Shown: positions 8,035 to 13,879 of the stretch, piece by piece
Numbering within the stretch: the first letter of the stretch is position 1
Layout of the letters: the number at the start of each line of letters is the position of its first letter
Assembly (NCBI GenBank): GCA_015231815.1
Contig: JADGAW010000022.1
Coordinates: forward strand, 1-18,526
DNA from: Nitrospinota bacterium
GTDB lineage: Bacteria > Nitrospinota_A > JADGAW01
DNA: 18,526 bases
Direction: 5' to 3'
Position numbers and translations under genes: made by a program
Notes under the pieces: generated by a model
Seen by the model: the letters and a program-made list of their open reading frames with translations, nothing else
The model's database searches: none
Told to the model about the DNA's origin: nothing

Positions 8035-8754
8035 TTAATCTCCCACCCTTTTATTTTCCTGAATTAACGTCTTCAGTTCACTTATTGACTCCTCAAGTCG
8101 ATCAAGTTTTTCTTCAATTTCTCTCGTCGAAGCACTTTCCTCAACAAAAAAACTGGAAACCAGTGCCGTAATAACAGAAAAAATCGTTATTCCCATTATC
8201 ATAATTAAAACGGCAAAAATCTTCCCTTCAAAGGTTTTTACTGTTATATCTCCATACCCGACAGTGGTCATGGTTGCAACAACAAGCCAAAAAGCATCCC
8301 ATATATTATTAATTCCATCATTACTGTTTCGTTCAAGAACAAAGATAATGCCAGCCCCCAGAAATACAACAAAAAAACTAAAAAGAGTAACATAAATAAA
8401 ACTCCCCTTAGCAAAAAGCTTATTGAGCTTCCTAAATACCCTTACCGAAATAAGTCCGATTTTTATTAATTTAAGTAACCTGAAAACGTACAGAAACCTG
8501 AGAGACTGAAAATAATAAACCGGAATTGAAGCGACAAATATTATCCAGTTTTTTTTCCAATACTCTTTTTTGTTCTCTGCTTTACGAAGGTAATAAAAAA
8601 ACTCAAACTGGAAAACAGCGCAAACCAGAAGATCAAAGAATATAAAAAGGTAATACTGCTCCTGCGGAATATTGCCAGTCATTTCCAGCATAATTGCAGC
8701 AATAATAAGTATGGAAAGCAGGATTGTTACAAAATCAAGTATTTTTTCAAACAT
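8035..8754 (-). CDS. Voltage-sensor-type potassium channel (six-helix)
   Basis: An inner-membrane potassium channel. The protein has four N-terminal hydrophobic segments (S1-S4), then a pore unit S5-P-S6 containing the exact selectivity filter TTVGYGD at 163-169. S4 carries basic residues at three-residue steps (FRLLKLIKIG) followed by VRVFRKLNKL, as in voltage sensors. The C-terminus is a short coiled coil (EEKLDRLEESISELKTLI) that probably helps tetramer assembly; no RCK or cyclic-nucleotide domain is present. I prefer the ATG at 8754, which has GGAG about eleven bases upstream. A TTG at 8772 in the same frame would add six residues. The 5' end overlaps the DUF1499 gene by eight bases (ATGTTTGA), so the two are probably translationally coupled. 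Ligand or voltage range cannot be inferred. Confidence 0.9.
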   Translation of the reverse strand: MFEKILDFVTILLSILIIAAIMLEMTGNIPQEQYYLFIFFDLLVCAVFQFEFFYYLRKAENKKEYWKKNWIIFVASIPVYYFQSLRFLYVFRLLKLIKIGLISVRVFRKLNKLFAKGSFIYVTLFSFFVVFLGAGIIFVLERNSNDGINNIWDAFWLVVATMTTVGYGDITVKTFEGKIFAVLIMIMGITIFSVITALVSSFFVEESASTREIEEKLDRLEESISELKTLIQENKRVGD

Positions 8755-9163
8755 TTTTTTGTAACTCTCCAACCCTTTGACTGAATTCTGCTCTTATTGC
8801 CTCAACTCTTTTACGATTTGCCCCAAAATCGTAATGTCCCAACCGTGATGAAGAACGCACATGAATGAGCTTTTCGTTCTGAGGAAAATAAAACTCAACA
8901 TCATCAACAAAACCCAACAATGAAGAGGTAAACTCTGCGTAGAGGTAGTCATCTTTTTCTTCAATAATTTCTGATAAGGTTTGAAGATCCACAACATCCT
9001 TTAACACCTTTTTAGCCTCCTCAAGTGAGACCGTATAAACAAGAGGCGCAATAGTTTCCTTTTCCTTTGTATCCTGACTACATACACAATTTGGTGAACC
9101 CGGACACTCAGCCAAGCGTCCATCTTTTACACCAAGGTTTTTAGGTCTATTTCCTTTGAACAT
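8747..9163 (-). CDS. DUF1499 family protein
   Basis: A 138-residue protein of the DUF1499 family, whose biochemical role is not established. The N-terminal family signature is clear: NLGVKDGRLAECPGSPNCVCSQ, with closely spaced cysteines. The rest has the family's mixed alpha/beta pattern, including YLYAEFTSSLLGFVDDVEFYF and HVRSSSRLGHYDFGANRKRVEAIR near the end. It lacks the N-terminal membrane helices found in some longer family members and has no signal peptide, so the protein is probably cytoplasmic or membrane-associated. It is the first gene of a two-gene unit with the potassium channel. No Shine-Dalgarno is visible before the ATG. A -10-like element (TATAAT on the minus strand, 9192-9197) lies about 30 bases upstream without a good -35. 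Confidence 0.85.
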   Translation of the reverse strand: MFKGNRPKNLGVKDGRLAECPGSPNCVCSQDTKEKETIAPLVYTVSLEEAKKVLKDVVDLQTLSEIIEEKDDYLYAEFTSSLLGFVDDVEFYFPQNEKLIHVRSSSRLGHYDFGANRKRVEAIRAEFSQRVGELQKNV

Positions 9164-9243
9164 GGGTTATTGTAATAGTAAATAAAGGTAAATTATATAA
9201 CAATGCCCACAAACTATTTTTCTGCATTGAGCACTTCTCCCTT

Positions 9244-9252
9244 TGCTATAAT
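9244..9252 (+). promoter_or_regulatory. Extended -10 promoter of cbiC
   Basis: TGCTATAAT is a perfect extended -10 element (TGn plus TATAAT) placed 33 bases before the cbiC ATG. There is no good -35 at 16-18 bases; TTGAGC at 9227-9232 is only 14 bases away. Extended -10 promoters often work without a -35, so this is a plausible start region, with transcription beginning near 9259. Confidence 0.5.
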
Positions 9253-9285
9253 ATCTCTCCCTTTAACGAACTTAAGAAATATCCC

Positions 9286-9909
9286 ATGAAAAAGCTTAAA
9301 CCAGAAGAAATAGAAACAGAGAGTTTCCGCATTATTAAAGAAGAACTTGGAGAACACAGCTTCAACGACATTGAACTTCCTGTTGTTTTAAGGATCATTC
9401 ATACATCAGCAGATTTTGAATTTGCAAAACTCATTCGATTTAACAAAACATTCTTTGAAGCGGTACATAACTCATTTAAACAAAAAAGAGATATTGTTAC
9501 AGATACCAACATGATTCTTTCCGGTATAAGCAAGCCATTACTTGACAAAATAGGGATAAAAGCTACCTGCTACATCAAGGATGAAGAAATAATTAAACTG
9601 TCTAAGGAGACAGGAAGAACCCGGGCGAGTCTTTCAATGGAAAAAGCATCATCAGATAAAAACGTTGGCGGATTGATCATTGGAAATGCTCCTACTGCAT
9701 TACGGGAAGCCTTGAGGATTATTGAGGAGAAAAAGTGGGCTCCCGACTATATTATTGGTGTTCCCGTTGGTTTTGTTGATGCTGCTGAATCAAAAGATGC
9801 GTTAATGGAAACGAACATTCCTTATTTTTCCATTAAGGGAAGAAAAGGTGGAAGCACCATTGCTGTCTCAATAGTTAATGCTTTGATGAGGCTTTACACC
9901 TCAAAATAA
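9286..9909 (+). CDS. cbiC: Precorrin-8X / cobalt-precorrin-8 methylmutase
   Basis: CbiC/CobH moves the methyl group from C-11 to C-12 of (cobalt-)precorrin-8, giving (hydrogeno)cobyrinate in cobalamin synthesis. The 207-residue length is typical. Recognisable segments are RIIHTSADFEFAKLIRF with the catalytic histidine at 39, DTNMILSGI, GGLIIGNAPTALREALRI, and the C-terminal PDYIIGVPVGFVDAAESKDAL followed by KGRKGGSTIAVSIVNALMRL. No other cobalamin gene is in the window, so the gene stands alone with its own likely promoter. Its 3' end overlaps that of the converging lipoprotein gene by nine bases. The product pathway supplies the cofactor required by the NrdJ reductase encoded about 1 kb downstream. 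Whether the substrate carries cobalt (anaerobic route) cannot be told from this gene. Confidence 0.95.
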   Translation: MKKLKPEEIETESFRIIKEELGEHSFNDIELPVVLRIIHTSADFEFAKLIRFNKTFFEAVHNSFKQKRDIVTDTNMILSGISKPLLDKIGIKATCYIKDEEIIKLSKETGRTRASLSMEKASSDKNVGGLIIGNAPTALREALRIIEEKKWAPDYIIGVPVGFVDAAESKDALMETNIPYFSIKGRKGGSTIAVSIVNALMRLYTSK

Positions 9910-10542
9910 AAATCCTGCTTCTTCTTTGAGTTTAACTTCAAGAAATTTATCTTCTGATTTTTTTAGCTCTATCCAGAAATCTTTCGTTTTGTATTCCGGA
10001 CTGGAAACTTCTATGTGGTAGCTGTCCGGTTGTAAAAGAATTCCCTGCCTGAATGGTTCTTTAATATTGAGGATACGGATTTTAGCATTCTCTGGTTCCG
10101 TCATAATCGTTAAGGCAGCCTTCTCTTCAGATTCCTTCCACGTCTTATGGTCAAGCAGTTCAACGACCTGTCGAATAATCTCTTCGGCAGTAGCTTTATC
10201 TTTAATTACCGTTGCTCTCACAACATCAACGGTTAACTTTGTTGCGTTCTTGGTGACAATTTCGAGTTCAATGGTGATATTTCTTTCATCAGTGGTTGCT
10301 TTAACAACCCTGACATGTTCATCATCGATAATTTTTCCAACCTTACAGCCAATTCTTTCCAAAGCAATGATTGTTGCCTTATAGGTATTGTTCCGGTCAT
10401 AGGTAATTGTTTTATGAGCTATATTCAAGAGCGAATAACTTGCTCCAGCCCCTACACCTGAAACTAATATAGGTGCCGCAATAGTAAGAATTGCACAACT
10501 TGATAAGGCTGAAAAAAGTAAAAGTAAGAAGAGTACACGCAC
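9901..10542 (-). CDS. DUF3568-like lipoprotein with C-terminal PEGA-like domain
   Basis: A predicted lipoprotein of unknown role. With the GTG start at 10542 it begins MRVLFLLLLFSALSSC, a clean type II signal with lipobox LSSC, so Cys16 would be lipidated after export. An in-frame TTG at 10557 would add five residues; GTG is preferred because a -10 element at 10575-10580 would then leave a normal leader and GAGA lies nine bases upstream. After the signal a glycine-rich stretch (VSGVGAGASY) leads to a DUF3568-type domain at about 30-130, with TYDRNNTYKATIIALERIG and alternating beta strands. The last 60 residues (LTIMTEPENAKIRI, then QPDSYHIEVSSPEYKTK) resemble a PEGA-type beta-sandwich that often contacts cell-surface polymers. 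Domain names are from pattern recognition only. Confidence 0.75.
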   Translation of the reverse strand: MRVLFLLLLFSALSSCAILTIAAPILVSGVGAGASYSLLNIAHKTITYDRNNTYKATIIALERIGCKVGKIIDDEHVRVVKATTDERNITIELEIVTKNATKLTVDVVRATVIKDKATAEEIIRQVVELLDHKTWKESEEKAALTIMTEPENAKIRILNIKEPFRQGILLQPDSYHIEVSSPEYKTKDFWIELKKSEDKFLEVKLKEEAGFLF

Positions 10543-10574
10543 AATAATTATTCTCAAGGGTTAATAACGTATCT

Positions 10575-10580
10575 ATTATA
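10575..10580 (-). promoter_or_regulatory. Possible -10 element of the lipoprotein gene
   Basis: On the minus strand this reads TATAAT, 32 bases before the preferred GTG start. No convincing -35 lies 16-18 bases upstream. It supports choosing GTG over the upstream TTG, since the TTG would leave a leader of only about eleven bases. Confidence 0.35.
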
Positions 10581-10888
10581 AAAGCAAAAATAAAGTATTC
10601 TCATAATTAATCGTCTCGATTTAGCTAAAAAGAGCAAAATGTACATTTTTTAAGCTATTTTATGAGCTGTGATTAAAAAACAGGAGGATATTTACGTATT
10701 TATTGTTATAAGTCAAGCACAGGAATATTGAGATAATCTGAAGGGGATTATTGAATTTAACGTACTGGAATACTTATAAGAACTCTAAACAATACTTGCC
10801 GACATCAAATTCATTCTGGGATATTTTTCTTTAAGACCGGCAATAATCAAAACACCAGTCAGTTTCTAGCAAAGATACGTTTTAATAA

Positions 10889-10916
10889 TGAGGAGTGCAA
10901 TACTAAACACCCCTCA
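10889..10916 (-). terminator. Probable terminator of nrdJ
   Basis: TGAGGAGTG (10889-10897) is complementary to CACCCCTCA (10908-10916) over nine pairs with a ten-base loop. The single non-Watson-Crick pair is a G-U wobble only when the minus strand is transcribed, which fits nrdJ as the source. The hairpin starts 11 bases after the nrdJ stop. The following RNA is only moderately U-rich (UUAUUAAAA), so termination may be incomplete. Confidence 0.55.
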
Positions 10917-10926
10917 ATATTTTAAT

Positions 10927-13503
10927 TTAGCAATGAGAATAACCGCAGGAAAGACAAAGGTCACATCCGTTTATTTGCTCAAGGGAATGAGAACCGCAAT
11001 CAGGACATGCTGTTAACGAAGCATAGATGGAATCCTCTTCAAATTCCATTTTGAATTCCTTGCTATTCATGTCTTGAGGTTTTACTGCTGTATTGTCCAA
11101 ACCAGCATTTTTGAGGTTTTCTTTACTCTTTGCATAGAGTTGAATTGACTTAGCAATACCATCTGCGCAGGAAAGAATTTGCAAACCATTATCCCAGGAA
11201 GGTTTATGACAGCTAATACTTGAGAGTTGTTTGGCTATTTTTTCCGGCTCAATATTACATCTAAAGGCGAGGGAAACCAGCCTTCCAATGGCTTCCGACT
11301 GCGATGCAGCACATCCTCCGGATTTACCCATTTGAGTAAAGAGTTCAAAAGGTTTGCCCTCACCACATTCATTGATGGTAACGTAGAGGTTTCCACAACC
11401 TGTTTGAAAACGTTGCGTTTGCCCGATGGTAACTCTTGGACGTGGTCTTGGAGTAATCACAGAAGGGTTCATTTCCTGAGAAAGAAGTGTTTCTTGCTGG
11501 GCTTCTGCTGCTTTTTCTTTTTTTCCAGTACTTAGAACCTGACCATCCCGACTGCCATCACGATAAATGGTAATTCCTTTACATCCGCTTCTGTAAGCTT
11601 CCAGATAAACCGTTCGAATATCATCTTCCGTAGCACTGTTGCTAAAGTTGACTGTTTTCGATACGGCATTATCGGTATATTTTTGGAATGCAGACTGAAT
11701 TCCGATATGTTCATGGGGTAACACTTCGTGGGATGTCGGGAAGATTTTCTTTATTTCTTCAGGAATAGCATCTATACCTTTGAGGTTACCCTTATCTGCA
11801 ATTTTTTCCATAAGTTCCTTGGAATAAATGCCCATTTCCTTTGCAACCTTTTCAAAGCCTTCATGAACCTCAATTAGCTTATCGTTATCCATGACGTTTC
11901 TGATATAAGAAACAGCAAAAATTGGTTCAATACCACTTGATGTGTTGGCAATAATGCTGATTGTTCCTGTTGGAGCAATTGTCGTTAAAGTTGCGTTCCT
12001 TAACCGTAAACCGTTGGGGGTATCATAAATACTACCACTAAAGTTAGGAAAGACTCCTCTTTCCTGAGCAAGTTTGATCGATCCTCTTTGAGACTCTTTA
12101 TGAATAAAGCTCATAACATCTTCTGCAACTTCAACTGCCTCTTCACTGTTGTATGGGATTTTCATATCAATCAGCATATCTGCAAAGCCCATAACACCAA
12201 GTCCGATTTTCCTGTTAGCTTTCGTTAAATCTTCGATCTTTTTAATGGGGTATTTGTTCATTTCTATAACGTTATCAAGAAAATGAACACTGGTATGAAC
12301 AACTTCCCTTAGCTTGTCATAGTTTATTCTTTTATCTGAATCAAGCATACGAGCAAGATTTATTGAACCGAGGTTACAGGACTCATACGGTAATAGCGGT
12401 TGTTCTCCACAAGGGTTGGTACTTTCAATTTCTCCAATATGAGGTGTTGGATTATTTGCGTTCATTCTGTCAAGGAAAATAACTCCAGGCTCACCGTTCT
12501 TCCATGCCTGATATACCACCTTATCAAAAACATCAAGAGCGTTATAACGGCAAACAACCTGCTTCGTATGTGGGTCAACAATGTCATATTCTTCCCCTTT
12601 TTCATACGCTTTCATGAATTCAGCAGTAAGACCAACAGAGATGTTGAAATTATTAATTTTTCCATCTTCATCTTTACAGGAAATAAAATCCATAATATCC
12701 GGATGGTCAATACGTAAAATACCCATATTGGCACCTCTTCTCGTACCACCCTGTTTTATTGCTTCTGTAGCTGAATCAAATACTTTCATAAAGGAAATAG
12801 GTCCGCTTGAAACGCCATTTGTTGATGCAACCGGTGAGTTACCTGGTCTTAATCTGCTAAAACTAAAACCTGTTCCACCGCCACTTTTATGAATAATTGC
12901 AGTATCTTTTATTGTTTCGAAAATCTCATCCATGGAATCATTAACGGGTAACACAAAGCAGGCTGATAATTGCTGTAAAGGCTTTCCCGCATTCATTAAG
13001 GTCGGAGAATTGGGCATAAACTCAAGGCTTCTCATAATGTGATAAAACTCACGGGAAGTTTGATCAATATTAGCATTTTTATTAAAGCTCAAATCCCCCT
13101 GAGCAATGTTGTATGCAACCCTGTGAAACATTTCGTTAGGTGTTTCGATAAGGTCACCGTTGGTATCTTTTTTCAAATATCTTCTTTCCAAAACCTTAAT
13201 TGCGTTTTCTGAAAGCTCCGGATATTGATAATCGTTGCTGATTCGTTGAGGCATTTCTTCTTTGGGCGAGTTTTCTTTAACGGAGGAAACAATATCTTTT
13301 AAATCACTAAATATTTTTTCATCAAAGTTCCGGTTATTATTTTCAACTTCATTCAGTTCAGTGTCATCACTTTCAAAACCATCTATTTCTTCAAACCTAA
13401 CCAATTTAATATTTTCCTGATTACTCTTTTCGCCTTCGTTGTTCAATTCCGGTCCCTCCTTTTTAAAAATAGATTGATATTGATTGTGTTTATTTTTGTC
13501 CAT
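10927..13503 (-). CDS. nrdJ: Adenosylcobalamin-dependent (class II) ribonucleoside-diphosphate reductase
   Basis: NrdJ reduces ribonucleotides to deoxyribonucleotides by a radical made from adenosylcobalamin, so no separate radical subunit is needed and it works with or without oxygen. The 858 residues contain the ten-stranded barrel signatures SACFVLPVNDSMDEIFETIKD, HKSGGGTGFSFSRLRP, NPCGEQPLLPYESCNLGSIN (active-site Cys and Glu) and TTIAPTGTISIIANTSSGIEP. A TSCPD-type domain follows (TGCGNLYVTINE, GKSGGCAASQSEAIGRL), and the end is a zinc-ribbon CPDCG with CLSCGYSHC, containing the C-terminal cysteines expected to re-reduce the active site. The first 70 or so residues are acidic, Asn-rich and probably disordered, without an ATP cone. 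GAGG lies six bases before the ATG. Two NrdR-type boxes lie upstream. Confidence 0.95.
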   Translation of the reverse strand: MDKNKHNQYQSIFKKEGPELNNEGEKSNQENIKLVRFEEIDGFESDDTELNEVENNNRNFDEKIFSDLKDIVSSVKENSPKEEMPQRISNDYQYPELSENAIKVLERRYLKKDTNGDLIETPNEMFHRVAYNIAQGDLSFNKNANIDQTSREFYHIMRSLEFMPNSPTLMNAGKPLQQLSACFVLPVNDSMDEIFETIKDTAIIHKSGGGTGFSFSRLRPGNSPVASTNGVSSGPISFMKVFDSATEAIKQGGTRRGANMGILRIDHPDIMDFISCKDEDGKINNFNISVGLTAEFMKAYEKGEEYDIVDPHTKQVVCRYNALDVFDKVVYQAWKNGEPGVIFLDRMNANNPTPHIGEIESTNPCGEQPLLPYESCNLGSINLARMLDSDKRINYDKLREVVHTSVHFLDNVIEMNKYPIKKIEDLTKANRKIGLGVMGFADMLIDMKIPYNSEEAVEVAEDVMSFIHKESQRGSIKLAQERGVFPNFSGSIYDTPNGLRLRNATLTTIAPTGTISIIANTSSGIEPIFAVSYIRNVMDNDKLIEVHEGFEKVAKEMGIYSKELMEKIADKGNLKGIDAIPEEIKKIFPTSHEVLPHEHIGIQSAFQKYTDNAVSKTVNFSNSATEDDIRTVYLEAYRSGCKGITIYRDGSRDGQVLSTGKKEKAAEAQQETLLSQEMNPSVITPRPRPRVTIGQTQRFQTGCGNLYVTINECGEGKPFELFTQMGKSGGCAASQSEAIGRLVSLAFRCNIEPEKIAKQLSSISCHKPSWDNGLQILSCADGIAKSIQLYAKSKENLKNAGLDNTAVKPQDMNSKEFKMEFEEDSIYASLTACPDCGSHSLEQINGCDLCLSCGYSHC

Positions 13504-13541
13504 GTTACCCTCACGTTAATTAAATATGAAAAAACAGAAAA

Positions 13542-13588
13542 AAACTATATATTGACATAATTCATCAATCATATACTATATATGTCTT
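13542..13588 (-). promoter_or_regulatory. Tandem NrdR-box-like operators upstream of nrdJ
   Basis: Two 16-base near-palindromes, AAACTATATATTGACA (13542-13557) and ATACTATATATGTCTT (13573-13588), share the CTATATAT core of the published NrdR box (acaCwAtATaTwGtgt). Their start-to-start distance is exactly 31 bases, about three helical turns, and paired boxes with such spacing are typical of NrdR control of ribonucleotide reductase genes. They begin 39 bases before the nrdJ start. A minus-strand TATAGT inside the proximal box (13544-13549) could be the -10, so NrdR would block polymerase. Confidence 0.75.
13552..13580 (+). promoter_or_regulatory. Possible divergent plus-strand promoter overlapping the NrdR boxes
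   Basis: A perfect TTGACA (13552-13557) is followed 16-17 bases later by weak -10 candidates TACTAT or ACTATA (13574-13580). It would drive transcription away from nrdJ toward the hairpin at 13639-13668. No open reading frame follows. The element is entirely inside the operator region, so it may be coincidental with the box sequences. Confidence 0.25.
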
Positions 13589-13638
13589 ATTTTGAATAAA
13601 AAAAAAACTTTTTTCTCATAAAAAAGAACTCTGTAGGA

Positions 13639-13668
13639 ATGATGGGGAAAATAAATTTTCTCTATCAT
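13639..13668. repeat. Long inverted repeat / hairpin between valS and nrdJ
   Basis: The 30-base stretch pairs with itself over up to 14 positions (ATGATGGGGAAAAT against ATTTTCTCTATCAT). The two non-Watson-Crick positions are G-U wobbles in plus-strand RNA but A-C mismatches in minus-strand RNA. A run of eight T follows on the plus strand at 13675-13682, and TTCTTTTTT lies beyond the other side on the minus strand, so it might terminate in either direction. Confidence 0.5.
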
Positions 13669-13691
13669 TGAATGTTTTTTTTGGCATTCAA
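13668..13691. repeat. Second small inverted repeat
   Basis: TTGAATG (13668-13674) and CATTCAA (13685-13691) are perfectly complementary with a ten-base, T-rich loop. It directly abuts the larger hairpin, sharing base 13668, and the two could form alternative structures. Its own role is not evident. Confidence 0.4.
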
Positions 13692-13879
13692 CGTGCAAAG
13701 GTAAGCATGAATTATCCTGTATATCGGTAGCAATGAAAATTATTAAAAAGAAAAAAACTGGGGGATGAGAGAGTAATTCCGTTATCTGAGAAAAAAAGAA
13801 GAAAATAAATTTATCTTATACCTTATACAAAAAATATTTTCAGCTTTAAGACAGATAAAGTTTCTAAGCTAACCAAAAA

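Larger units (their letters stand above)
10558..10926. other. Intergenic region between nrdJ and the lipoprotein gene
   Basis: This 369-base gap holds, from right to left, the nrdJ terminator hairpin (10889-10916), a 26-codon stop-to-stop minus-strand stretch at 10788-10865 that resembles a short piece of a response-regulator receiver domain, a perfect 14-base palindrome AAAATGTACATTTT (10636-10649), and the lipoprotein -10 element. A CAGGAGG at 10681-10687 looks like a ribosome-binding site but no usable start codon and open frame follow it. I see no RNA gene. Confidence 0.6.
13504..13879. other. Intergenic region between valS and nrdJ
   Basis: This 376-base gap contains the nrdJ operators on its left, two adjacent inverted repeats (13639-13668 and 13668-13691) in its middle, and A/T- and purine-rich sequence on its right. 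I see no cobalamin riboswitch, tRNA or credible small reading frame. No clear intrinsic terminator directly follows valS; the inverted repeat at 13639-13668 may serve that purpose some 210 bases downstream. Confidence 0.6.

Noticed and set aside
8017..8040. GATTAA / TTAATC inverted repeat between the converging dehydrogenase and channel genes
   Set aside because: Six A/T-rich pairs that largely consist of the two stop codons, with no T-run; too weak to call a terminator.
10681..10720. Small gene following CAGGAGG on the plus strand
   Set aside because: The first possible starts are followed at once by stop codons, so no peptide of useful length is encoded.
13504..13879. Cobalamin riboswitch upstream of nrdJ
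   Set aside because: I looked for one because NrdJ needs B12, but saw no B12-box-like conserved segment or multi-stem structure; the region is mostly A/T tracts.
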